Positions 45,517 through 55,972 of a stretch of DNA of 64,000 nucleotides are shown here, piece after piece; positions within the stretch are counted from its first letter, which is position 1, and the number at the start of each line of letters is the position of its first letter. Location: positions 76,706,698-76,770,697 of the forward strand of contig OX375877.1 of NCBI GenBank assembly GCA_947359465.1, in the 5' to 3' direction. The notes beneath the pieces are model-generated. The model was not told the DNA's origin and did no database searches. It worked only from the letters and a program-made list of their open reading frames with translations. This DNA is from Metellina segmentata. Its lineage: Eukaryota > Arthropoda > Arachnida > Araneae > Tetragnathidae. A program made the position numbers and the translations under genes.

Positions 45517-45660
45517 TATTTTCATTACGAATTTATGAAAGTGTATTATGAAATAATTACTGGGTTAATTTCCATTCCATAAGCGGACGAAACTGCAGAC
45601 ATAACAAGGTAAGCAATTTAATTTAAAAAACAAAAAAGTTGGAAGTGAATGAAACCCCTG

Positions 45661-46326
45661 AGACAACCTGCTAGACATTCCAGGATGTTTAATTGTTTCT
45701 CAAAAATCTAGTATTGAATCTAAGTGCTCAGTAATGATAAAAGCAGTATTCAATGTGATACTTCCAACTTAATTTAATGTCAAGTAGATGAATTCATTTG
45801 GACATCAAAAATTTTGATGGCACGACAGATCTTTTTACTGTCAAAGATGTTGCCAGGATGTGCCATGAGGTATGCTATCATAAATGTTTTATCAAATTAA
45901 TTAAAGTTTTGTATACTATGATCATTGTCATTGAAGCACACCCTGACATTTTGACATGCACGAAAACATTAATATTTACCAAGTCGTATTTAACATTATC
46001 ATTAATTATGTTGAATTACTAAAAAACATTCTCCATGGTTAAATCAAAATAAGCTATTTCACTCTGTCCTCGAGTCAGTTGTATGTGTTTTGAAGGGCAG
46101 AAGTGATTTGAATTTGTGGGGTATCGACTACTTTGCATTTTAAGACAGCTGGTTAGAAATTTAAGTTGAGAGGAGCACATTTTTCTTAGGCTCCTTGCCC
46201 AACTCAGTCTTCTACTTAACAAGGTAATTACAGCTTATTAGAAATGTAAACACATGATATTGTTAAAATTGACACAATGCATATTAAAATGCTTAATGTG
46301 TAGATTTGAAATTGAATTTTTCTATA
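45661..46326. other. AT-rich DNA, no feature recognised
   Basis: Short frames here lack recognisable motifs. Confidence 0.45.
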
Positions 46327-46334
46327 TCTTAAGG

Positions 46335-47014
46335 TAGAGGTGCACAACCTGCGGCCCGCAAACTAATTTTGTTTATAAACTTCCAAGAGGATTTAAGTTG
46401 AGAAGCAAATTGACTGACAAACATTTAGAATCAGTCTCAAGAGTCTACTACCTGTATTGAACCTAACATACCTAAATTAGTTAGTAAAACTCAGTATCGG
46501 CTATCCCATTAGCAAGCTGTAACATAATTATTGTTTATGCTTTAGAAATTTTAATATTAAATATATTTGATGCTGAAATTTTTATTTCTAATTTTACTGT
46601 TATCATTAAAAAATTTTATACTCATTTTTATTGCTCATTGTACTATTACTGTTGTTAAATTTAAAACCTAAAATAATTTGCTGAAGTACATATGACGTTC
46701 TCATATTTTTAAAAGTAATTCGAAATGATTGATCATTGCAAATGTTTAACTTCTTTTTTTAAATTATTCACAATGTCATTCATTTAGCTCTGTAACGAGC
46801 TCCTAGATTTTTTGAGAAAAAATTTGTAAGTATAAAACCTAAAAAAATAAGTTCATATTTTTACTATTCATATATTTAAGTGTAATATAACAGCTGTACA
46901 TAATTGGGTAGTAGCACTTTCATTGTGTCCGTGCTGTAACTTCATTTGCGCCCCCCCCCATGTCTCAATCAAGGGTGCGAGTGGCCCTTCCCCCAAAAAG
47001 GTTGTGCACCTCTA
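46335..47014. mobile_element. hAT-type MITE, 680 bp, 8-bp TSD
   Basis: TAGAGGTGCACAACCT at the left and AGGTTGTGCACCTCTA at the right are perfect 16-bp inverted ends, with TCTTAAGG duplicated at 46327-46334 and 47015-47022. The left subterminal GCGGCCCGCAA resembles Charlie-type hAT ends. No coding capacity. Confidence 0.92.
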
Positions 47015-47421
47015 TCTTAAGGAAACCTTGAAGTTAGAGATGTGCGTACTAAATCAGTTTAAAGTAAATCCCGAGACTTCTATGAATTATCTTGGAAACA
47101 GAAATGTATATCAATTGTTCTGGTCAGAATCCTTTGAGTACATAATCGATTACAATCTTCAGAAATCTGCAACTTTAACAAGTTTTTATTTGGTATAAAA
47201 TGGCAATGGGTGCTCACAAAGAGGACATATATTAATCCAACATCAAAATAAATGAACAGGTTTTATTGCTAAGTTTAATGCACAAAAGAAAAACAGCCTT
47301 AGCAATGTTATCTGTAAAAAAAAAATAGCAATAAGATTTGCAAACTTTAATGAAACTTATTAGCAGGTTCACTGATGTGACAGGAAGATAGAACTTGGAA
47401 GTTTCCAAGTGTCAGTTCCTA

Positions 47422-48487
47422 GTCAGTACCGGCTAAATGGTCAACTCGCTTATATGGTCAGTTTTCTAAAGTCCCGTCCAACTCAATAGGGAACATGTGT
47501 TAAAGCGCACCGCTTATATAGTCATTTTATGTTTCTGGTTATCGTTGGGTTAGTTAAAAATAGTAATTGTTGCAACATTTCTTGAGGCGGGAGAAATATA
47601 GGGAATGACCAGAAGAAAAAAAAGTCTTTGCAACTCCAGAGAGGACCTGAATTTACGCCTTTACTTCATTCCCCACATTTCTCTTTTGCGGTGAATCATC
47701 GTCGGCGCTACCCACCCACCTTCAATTATCTTCCTCCCCAAGCGCAACAGGTGGATATATGTCTGTTTATTGGTTGAAGTTTTCTCTCCCTGGTTGGAAA
47801 GTACGTTGAAATTGAGACGAAAAGAGTAAAGAGTTTTTTTTTCATTTGGATCATACGTGACGAATAAGAATGTTCATTCATATTAAACATTTTTATTTGT
47901 TTTTTTTAGTATGCTGACAAATTGTTCCTCTGCAGAAAATGAGAACGGAAACGAAAAAAAAAAATTTAGAATCTGCAGTATTTTATGATATTGCATTCCC
48001 AAAGAAAACAATACTAATTAAATGCCATTACATTCATTTAAAAATGTTCTAGATTGAATTTTAAAATTAGCTACGACCCAAAAATTGCAACAAAAAAAAA
48101 ACGGATTACCTTTGTGCCAAATCCCATTATTGTAAATGCCATAGATTAGTCAGGACTGTGATAACGAAAACTAGAAAAACAAACACTTCCTTCTAAATAG
48201 TAGAGATAAGTGCATTCAAAATGGATGCACGTACATATGCGTACTGTACTTAGATTGGTACGGTAAGCTAATACGTTTCACTAAAATGATATGACATATT
48301 TCTTACTGTAGTTTTTACATCGCGAATAAATTTTTTAAATGTTCTTAAAAGTTTAATTATTTGTTTATGGAGCACTATATTCTGATAGGTGAATATAATT
48401 CTGCCATAATTAAATAGTGTATTATTGTTCCGCATACATGGCCTGATATTTCTGGACCGCTCAACTGACCATATAACCGATACTGAC
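47422..48487 (+). mobile_element. Tigger-type transposon with nested Helitron
   Basis: GTCAGTACCGGCTAAATGGT at the left and GACCATATAACCGATACTGAC at the right (read as complement pair) are flanked by TA. The left 130 bp match the complement of the right end of the 37960-39395 element, so the two are in opposite orientation. The middle is interrupted by a Helitron ending at 48206. No transposase coding remains. Confidence 0.8.
47880..48206 (-). mobile_element. Helitron fragment nested in Tigger
   Basis: The minus strand starts at 48206 with A|TCTCTACTATTTAGAAGGAA and continues with the family GGCATTTACAATAATGGGAT and TTTTAAAATTCAATCTAGAA blocks. The sequence CGGAAACGAAAAAAAAAAAT at about 47945 matches 48855 in the next Helitron. 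The 3' end is not clear. Confidence 0.65.
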
Positions 48488-48611
48488 TATATAACACTTA
48501 AAATTTTTGCAATTTCTTTTACCATCTAAGTCTTTATACAGCTAGTAAAACAAATTTCTTCAGATGAGTTTCTGGTTTATGCTGACAATATGTATATTTC
48601 TTTAGTAAATA

Positions 48612-49177
48612 CTAGCCACTGCGTGGCTAGCCGGGCGTTGCCCGTGGTATATTTGCATCGCAAACCAACACCACGGGCAACGCCGTGATGTACGGTATTA
48701 TTCTGGTGTAAAATTTTCCGCAGATTTCAAATCCGTTGAAATTTTTACCCTATCTTTTACGGTCTAGGAGATAGAAAAAAGAACTACATAAGTAAAGTTA
48801 AAACTTTTTTTTATCCTTTGCTAGAAAATCATTCCTCGGCGCAAAATGAAAGCGGAAAAAATAAATTTAGAATCTTGTCCCCGTTCTCCGTTACGAAAAA
48901 ATATGGCATGGTTTCAAAGGCTGACGGCAAGGTCACGTGGGTAGAAAAATTAAAGATTGGGGTGGTTCTTCTTCGGAAGAAACGCGTTAAAAAACTAATG
49001 GAGAATAAAACTATTAAATTCATTAAAAAATATTCCAGATTGAATTTTAAAATTAGGCGCGACCCAAAAATTGCAAAAAATTCGGACTACCTGTGTGCCA
49101 AATCTCATTGCTGTAAGTGCCATAGAATCGTCAGGACTTTGCAGCAATAAACAAACACTTCCTTTTATAATAGTAGA
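48612..49177 (-). mobile_element. Non-autonomous Helitron, complete
   Basis: The minus strand begins TCTACTATTATAAAAGGAAG at 49177 and ends with the hairpin GGCTAGCCACGCAGTGGCTAG at 48612, followed by T. The 3' part carries ACGGGCAACGCC on both sides of a GGTTTGCGATGC hairpin-like stretch. 566 bp. An open frame on the plus strand inside it (48818-49150) is incidental. Confidence 0.85.
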
Positions 49178-50029
49178 CTGCCAACCTGTGGATTTTGCAT
49201 TGTGGTAGATTTGTGAACCCCAAGTCACGATCCATACTTGTCATGATTAAATAGAATATTTTCATGTAACTGAAAGCAGTCTATCCTTATGTTGGAAAAA
49301 TTCTATAAAAAACTTTCTCCCTTAAAATGGAAATAACCTTTGTTCAATTCTGAACTGAATCAATTATGAACTGAGGACAAAATAGTATAACTGATTACTT
49401 CGAAAAAGCCTGAGACATTTGTATTCAAAAATTAAAATATGCTTTTATCAGTGAATGAATAACTTAATTGAACCAACAACCTCACCAAGTTCACTATCAG
49501 TCACTTCAATGTTATCAATATCAGTTTTTACAATTGAGCCATTGTGTATCAAATCAAGTTTTTCTGTTCATGTCAGATTTTGAAACTTGAGTAAATATGA
49601 GTAATCTAGAGATGCATCATATCTCTCTATTAAAAAAATGTAACCGCCGCCGCCGCAGGATTGAAAACTGTGTTGTTTAGCTCGATTCTTAGACGGTTTC
49701 CCGAGAAAGTACTGATCGAAAAAAAATGAAATTAACATACTTTGTTCTTCATCGTATTCCCTGGATAATTATTAAGATTTTTTTCCGATGCGGCTATTAG
49801 TTTAGGTTTTATTAAGTGTTAAAGTTGAAGAAGTGAAATTTCTTCCGCGAGTGAGCAAAACACATTCAAATTTTCAGTCTTCAGTCGTGAGTTTTTTTTA
49901 AGAGTACCTCTCAACGCAAATTTTTGCAGCTCGTCGAGTTTTTTTTTAAATTTCAATTTGGTTCTTGATAATATTTTTTTGAAATTCAGGAAAAATCGGG
50001 ACATTTTTGTTACTTTTTTTAAAACTGCC

Positions 50030-50560
50030 GTATCTATATCTAATTACTATTAGTTTTTAATTTTTAAAATATCGCAGTATACCTCAGAATATACTCTTTC
50101 TTACGGTACTATTATTTTTGAAATCGGTTAATAATTAAATTGGATGCGATCAAAAGTTCGTCATACAAAATTCGTAATCTTTGGATATTTTCGCTACTTA
50201 TTGTTAATTACCGTTTTGTCTACGGCAAAAACCATTATTTTTTAAATTTGATAACATCACTGAATACATTACATTACACTCTTTCTTATGGTACAATTAT
50301 TTTTCAAATTGGTTAATAAATAAAATCGATGCAATTAAAAGTTGGTCATACAATTTTCGGAACTTTCAGATCGTAATTTCCGATACAAAACTAAAATGGT
50401 CATATCTGTATAGTATTAATGTTAGTTTTTAATTTTAAAATATTGCAGTATACCTCAGAATGTACTCTTTCTTACGGTACAATTATTTTTTAAATTGGTT
50501 CATAAATAAATTCGATGCAATCAAAAATTGGTGACACAAATTTCGTATTTTTCAGTTCGC
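50030..50560. repeat. Three ~186-bp tandem units
   Basis: TCTTTCTTA(C/T)GGTAC occurs at 50095, 50280 and 50466 (spacing 185 and 186), within units that also share ATATCGCAGTATACCTCAGA-like, GGTTAATAAATAAA-like and GATGCAATCAAAAGTTGGTC-like segments. Confidence 0.9.
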
Positions 50561-50729
50561 ATAGCTGTTTCCGCAAGCAGTAGTGGGTTGCACTTTTGAC
50601 TATCGGGTTTGCCAGATATCAAATTTATCGTAGCAACAATTGCTATAAAAACGATTTCTTTTTATTTGTCGAGGAAAAAGGCTCGCTTTTTTCCCTCTGT
50701 TCTCAAGACAGTTTACCGACAAAGTACAG

Positions 50730-50907
50730 TAATTGTAATTTTAGTTAACGTCGTACTTGAGCAACACAACGGGCTATTGACGACGGTCCGGGATCAGTCC
50801 CTTAAGAAAGATCCGAGGACAACACCTCGTAATTTTGAACCACGGTCAGATGACGAAGCAACACCTGAGCTGGCACCCCACTCTCCAAACTTCCACGCCA
50901 ACCCAAC
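50730..50907 (-). mobile_element. SINE-1, 5'-truncated, 14-bp TSD
   Basis: The 3' half of SINE-1 in the minus orientation, flanked by perfect 14-bp duplications CCGACAAAGTACAG at 50716-50729 and 50908-50921. It inserted into the Helitron. Confidence 0.92.
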
Positions 50908-51115
50908 CCGACAAAGTACAGATCGTAAAGTTTGGATATTAACAATGTTTACTTAAAATTGTACAGGGAACAAGATGCAGAAGATTTTTTACTGATGCGG
51001 CTATTAGTTTAGGGTGCATTAAGTGTTTAAGCAAAAAAAAGTGAAATCACTTGCGAAAGAAGTATTGGTTTGAGAAAGCAAACCAAACCCGGGGTCGGCG
51101 AGCGTAAGCGAGACG

Positions 51116-51156
51116 CAGCGAAGCCCTCGCTGTGAGTCACAGCGAGGGCTTCGCTG
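51116..51156. repeat. Perfect 19-bp hairpin, GC-rich
   Basis: CAGCGAAGCCCTCGCTGTG and its exact complement flank an AGT loop. It lies in the CpG-rich 3' part of the Helitron. Confidence 0.97.
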
Positions 51157-51297
51157 TGACGTCATGAACCGGAAAGTGAAATCAGCATAATACGAATTAT
51201 TCAGATAGTTTCACTCTGTGAAAGTAATGTTGGTTTGCGAAGCAAACCAAATGGCATCTGTGACAGGAGTGTTGGTTTGCGAAGCGAACCCCCCTAG

Positions 51298-52613
51298 TAA
51301 AATAAAAAATGGTTAAAATCTTCATATGCAAAACAAATGTTTTGAAAAATATGACAGTGAAAAGCAATTTATTAGAGCTCTATCACTGCACAATAAATTG
51401 CTGAAAGGCTATTCACTCTACCATATTGAGAATGTTGTAACAACTTGGGATCAGAAGTCAATACTGTCAGGTTTTCTACTGACCATGTAGTAAATCTCAA
51501 GATATTAGGAAGATCTTCATGTCCAAATAATTTTAAGGGTTGTTGGGCTGTGTCTTACCTGTATCTGGAGTTGACAAAATATTCAAGAATTTCCCATTTT
51601 GCAGGAAATTTTAATTTGATTAAAGAAATGAACCAAGAGCTTATTTTATGTATCTTTCATAATATACGAGACTAAAAGAGCAAAAGTGGTCTCTCCCACA
51701 AATAATTATTTTTTTGCATCTACAGTGCACTCTTGGCATTTAATGTGTTCGAAAAATATATTTAAAAACTAGTCGACTAATGGTAGTACCTTGGCCTATC
51801 CCAAAGGTGTGTGAAGTTCAATGAGAGGAATAATACACTGGCCTAAGCCACTGACCACTGGACCGCACTCTTCACAGGATTGCAACTGATTGTTCTTATA
51901 CTCATTCATCCTGCTTCGTAATTATATTATGTTTGACAGTTCTATATCACAACTTTTTGCACTATTAGTTTATAAGGAAAATAGGTATAACATCCAAAAT
52001 TAAAACTAGTTATTGATATTACTTGAAATGATCCTTTTTTTATTTTTAAATTTGAAAATGTAAACTTGGAATGAATCTGTTGCTTCAGCGGCCCCCAGAA
52101 ATCGCCTTGCCTGATTCATTACATGAAACATTTGGTTCAAACTTAACTAATCATGTATTCTGACCACTGTTGAGGGGGGGGGGTAAAATAGGAACAAAGC
52201 TCTTTGATGTGAAATTATATTAGTGTAAGTCCTGACTTTAATGTTTCTCAAACTGATCACAAATTTCTGTGTAGTGGATATTCCTACCTGTTATGTGATC
52301 AGGATTGGTAGAAAAAGTAAAACATTATCATCCCAATATTTACGTTTTCAATGACTGGGAAGAAGTGCACGAAAGAAAACCCATTCAAAGCTCTTACTAT
52401 GAAGCATTTTTTTAATTAAGGTGTTCAGAAAACAACATAACGGGAAGAATGATATAGATGACCAAAGAAAAGGTGGAGTGGCTTAAAATTCAGTGGCTAA
52501 GGTTTGAGAGCTCCGAATCTTTTTGCATGAAATACAAACCAGGACGGTAGAACCTTTTATGAGCTGGACCTACAAAAAAGAACATCGCAAGTCTTGATCA
52601 CTTTAGAAATGTT
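51298..52613. other. Non-coding DNA, no feature recognised
   Basis: No coding or element ends. A G10 run lies near 52174. Confidence 0.45.
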
Positions 52614-52625
52614 GTACATAAACGG

Positions 52626-52953
52626 TAATGGTAATTTTAGTTAACGTCGTACTAGAGCAACACAACGGGCTATTGACGACGGTCCGTGATCAGTCCCTTA
52701 AGGGAAAGATCCGAGGGCAACACCTCGTAATTTTGAACCACGGTCAGATGACGAAGCAACACCTGAGCTGGCACCCTACTCTCCAAACTTCCACACCAAC
52801 CCAACGTGAGGACTTTCGGTCACGACAGATTTAAGGTGCACCAGCCGCCTCTACCCCTTTACGCTTACAAACATCCATGCCCGGACCCGGATTCGAACCA
52901 GGAACCTTCCGATCTAGAGGCTAACACCTTAACCACAATACCGGTTGGTCAGC
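52626..52953 (-). mobile_element. SINE-1, full length, 12-bp TSD
   Basis: The minus strand reads a tRNA-derived head with A box TGTGGTTAAGGTGTTAGCC and B box GGTTCGAATCC, then a body of about 240 bp, ending ACTAAAATTACCATTA. It is flanked by GTACATAAACGG at 52614-52625 and 52954-52965. The RNA polymerase III promoter boxes are intact by eye. Confidence 0.95.
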
Positions 52954-53029
52954 GTACATAAACGGAAACTGTATAAGTATAGAAAATAAAAAGGATCTCT
53001 AACTCATGGCTTATATCCCTCTTTTCATG

Positions 53030-53351
53030 GCCGACCAACCGGTATAGTGGTTAAGGTGTTAGCCTCTAGATCGGAAGGTTCCTGGTTCGAATCCGGGCAT
53101 GGATGTTTGTAAACGTATGGTGTAGAGGCGGCTGGTGCACCTTAAATCTGTCGTGGCCGAAAGTCCTCACGTTGGGTTGGCGTGGAAGTTTGGAGAGTGG
53201 GGTGCCAGCTCAGGTGTTGCTTCGTCATCTGACCGTGGTTCAAAATTACGAAGTGTTGTCCTCGGATCTTTCCCTTAAGGGACTGATCCCGGACCGTCGT
53301 CAATAGCCCGTTGCGTTGCTCTAGTACGACGTTAACTAAAATTACCAATTA
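53030..53351 (+). mobile_element. SINE-1, full length, 13-bp TSD
   Basis: The head GACCAACCGGTATAGTGGTT, B box GGTTCGAATCC and the same body end in ACTAAAATTACCAATTA. It is flanked by CCCTCTTTTCATG at 53017-53029 and 53352-53364. It lies head to head with the copy at 52626-52953, 76 bp apart. Confidence 0.95.
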
Positions 53352-53520
53352 CCCTCTTTTCATGACTTAAAAATCCTCAAATCAGTCCTAGAGCTGCTAA
53401 CAAGGTAACTGCTTTAAGTCTGGTGGAGAGCGAGCGTGAAGAGTTCTAAAGTTTTATTTTATGGAATATCTTTTTAGACCACCTATTTAAAAAAATATAC
53501 ATATTTTTTATACAATTTGG

Positions 53521-53554
53521 ATGGTTTGATTTTTGGAGTTTAAAGGTGCAAGGA

Positions 53555-53591
<37 letters not shown>

Positions 53592-53767
53592 GCCATGCCT
53601 GTACCAGATACTGTATTTACATTATCAAATACTACACACATAATGAAAGTTTTACTGACACAAGAGAGAAATAACCCATGGAGGAATGCACCTGGCAGGA
53701 ATCGAACCTGTGCCGTCTACAACTCGAAGGTTGTTAGCACAGTGGAGTATTGAGCCACGACGGCTCC
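53521..53767 (-). mobile_element. SINE-2, near full length, with (AT)n in body
   Basis: The minus strand starts GGAGCCGTCGTGGCTCAATA with B box GGTTCGATTCC, then the GCATTCCTCCATGGGTTATT body, and ends AAGGTGCAAGG-type 3' sequence (CCTTGCACCTTTAAACTCC). It is flanked by TTATACAATTTGG and TTATACAACTTGG (53508-53520, 53768-53780; one mismatch). Confidence 0.88.
53556..53588. repeat. (AT)n microsatellite inside SINE-2
   Basis: 33 bases of AT repeat at the place where the 18832 copy has only CAAATATGG. Confidence 0.92.
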
Positions 53768-53780
53768 TTATACAACTTGG

Positions 53781-55774
53781 AAAACAATCTAGTTGAAAAC
53801 TTTTGAGTTGTCATTAAAAATATAATTTTCTCACTATGTGGGAATGGGCGGTAGAAGTGACCTAACCAACAGTCATGTTTGTCATTTTACACTACACCAT
53901 AACACAAACTGCAACAGTGTCAACCTATATTTTGCTTTTATTATTTAGAAATGTGCAGATCAAAATTTAAAATCACAAAAAAACTTATTGTCAATCACTG
54001 AAAAATAAACTTTTTGAATTTCAAATCATACTGTGGATAAATAAAAAAAAATGGTGCCCAGAAAATAGCATTTATCTATTGGGTATGTTGGTGAGTTAGG
54101 CCACTTTTGCTGGGATAGCCTCATATACAAGTGCTATTTGTTGAAATGTTTTAGAATTAGTTTTCATTGATTAACCGTGATACATTTTTCATTTATAATA
54201 CTGCTACTATGGTGCTGTCCAGAGATTTCATAAGCAACACATACCTTCAATTTCTGCATAGTTGTGCAGTGCCCACATTAAACTTATTGGTAGAGGATTT
54301 AAAAACAAACTGAGTAACTTGAAAATGATTACACATCTGTCAAAGTAAATTTATACTTAGAGCAAAATTGTTGAAAAGAGCGGAGTAAAAAAATAACTGC
54401 AGTGTCAACTTTTTTGTTAGCCTCAGACTATATACTTTAAAATTTATGATTTTTTCATTTATCTCATGGCTTTTTTTGCTTTCAAAAGAATATTCTTTAA
54501 AAGGTTGCTGAAAAATTTACATCTCTACATGTGTCAACTTAAGGAAGAAGTGAAGACTGAACTTTTAAACTGAACAGTTTTTGCACCAGCTGTTCCAAAT
54601 TGATTTCTTTATCATCTTTACCTACTATAGACCACAATCTATGTTTCTGTGTATTCCATAGACTAAAATTCAAATGTAAATAGTTCTTTTAATAATTAAT
54701 TGTAATTGTATTTTGGCTGTCATTAGCAAACAGCCCAAAATATTAATCTGACTCTCAATTTTTAATGAGGTCAGCAGGAAAACAGAATTACTGAAACACA
54801 GAAAGTTTTACTCTGGAAACTTTGATTGTTTAAAATAAATGCTTCAATTTAAACAATGAATCTGGCTGTTTAAATTGAAATGAAGCATTTCCTTTTTTCT
54901 GACTTCACAACAAAGCAGCATTGGATTGTAGATGTAGCCAAGCACTGAAAAACACAACAGGCATATCACTCTGAGGGAAATAAAACAGTTTAATAGCAAT
55001 CAACACCACCAAAATGAGAAAAGCAGTGAAGTAAAATTTGTAACACAGGTGTATATATAACAAATAGCAGTGGGCCTATCCTGTGATGAAAGTATAGGTC
55101 CCTCCTCACCAAATATTAAAATAAACAAATCAGGGTATAAGGGACTGATTTCAGTTTCAACTTGTAACAAATTCTTCTGAATGAAATGATAAACCAATGA
55201 ATTAATTATATTGTGTATATTCAGGACTAATATGAAAACAACATTTAATCCAGTTGGTATGATTCATGGGGATTGTTTATCGGAACAGTTTTTAAAATTG
55301 GATGCAAATCCTAAATAACCATCTGTTTATTGTTTAAGTTCAGTCTTGAGCAACATCTGGACTCATTGTCACTAGACCTGAAATGGTTCAATTCCTCTTT
55401 GGGTATATTTCACTTTCTATGTTAATAATACTTTCCTTATCTGTCTATGCCCCAAACCAAGACCTGATAATAGCTTCCCATAGATATGTAATTGGAAATG
55501 AAATCGGGATTCCAATTGCTGTGTTGTTTCAAGTTAGATACTACTGCTACACACATACAATATTCAGGGAGTTTTGTTTGAATCTAATTTTTAGGTTCTT
55601 CTCCATTTGATGAAATAGACATATTGAAGCATTTGAAGTGTTGCACCCCCTATCTGAGAAATAAAATTCAAGAAAATGGTACCAACTCAATGCTGAATCG
55701 GGAACTAAAATATTATTTTGCAAATGGCTATTTGTTACATTCCAAATTGATTGGTGATGGAAAATTTCTTTTGA
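53781..55774. other. AT-rich DNA, no gene recognised
   Basis: An imperfect inverted pair lies at 54838-54855 and 54867-54890 (AAATGCTTCAATTTAAACA and its complement with a 5-base insert). Otherwise no structure was seen. Confidence 0.45.
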
Positions 55775-55972
55775 TTGGGTTTTATGGCCGAAGGGCCTGG
55801 CTGCGCTATACACAAGACCTACATCAATTAGTTGACACACACACACAATGAAAGTTTTACTGATGTAGAAGAAAGAAATACACACAGGGAGTAATATATC
55901 TGACAGGAATCGAACTTGTGTCAACTCGAAGGATGCTAGCAGTGGACATACCCCTGAGCCACGGCAGCCCAA
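55775..55972 (-). mobile_element. SINE-2, full head
   Basis: The minus strand begins GGGCTGCCGTGGCTCAGGGG with A-box-like TGGCTCAGGGGTATG and B box AGTTCGATTCC. The body shares TCAGTAAAACTTTCATTGTG with the other copies and ends CCAGGCCCTTCGGCCATAAA. No clean target duplication was found. Confidence 0.85.

Larger units (their letters stand above)
43424..45660. mobile_element. hAT-like element copy 1, split by mariner
   Basis: It starts CAGGGTTATCACGGGTGCTT and follows copy 2 (59690-61915) closely through GAAAATCGGTCTGTTTT and GCAACTTGCAATCCTTTT, is interrupted by the mariner at 44285-45516, and resumes with ATTACGAATTTATGAAAGTG to about 45645. Compared with copy 2 it lacks the block equivalent to 60487-61063 and most of the right end; GAAACCCCTG at 45651 may be the remnant of the right TIR. 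Confidence 0.8.
49622..51297 (+). mobile_element. Helitron with internal tandem repeats
   Basis: It starts A|TCTCTCTATTAAAAAAATG and ends GGTTTGCGAAGCGAACCCCC followed by CTAG|T, a hairpin plus CTRR terminus. Inside are three tandem units of about 186 bp, a SINE-1 insertion, and a GC-rich palindrome. GATGCGGCTATTAGTTTAGG near 49787 recurs near 50995, so part of the element is duplicated. No Rep/helicase coding. The 3' end is well supported; the 5' start is inferred from the TC and A|T context. Confidence 0.65.

Noticed and set aside
46019..46222. 67-residue minus-strand frame
   Set aside because: Short, no recognisable motif, AT-rich surroundings, no splice or element context.
48818..49150. 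110-residue plus-strand open frame, Lys-rich
   Set aside because: It lies inside a non-autonomous Helitron on the opposite strand and spans its conserved non-coding 5' block.
50609..50956. 115-residue open frame
   Set aside because: It runs from Helitron sequence into a SINE-1 insertion and out again, so it is chance.
52174..52184. G-run as a possible G-quadruplex
   Set aside because: A single homopolymer run without the further G-tracts needed; similar runs at 10525 and 26499 are also isolated.
53035..53105. tRNA-like sequence with A and B boxes
   Set aside because: It is the head of SINE-1: it is continuous with the SINE body, recurs inverted at 52880-52950, and lies inside a 13-bp target duplication. 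It is not a tRNA gene.
55383..55610. 75-residue hydrophobic frame resembling a membrane protein
   Set aside because: Hydrophobic residues are expected from T-rich non-coding DNA; no signal of conservation, splice sites or promoter.
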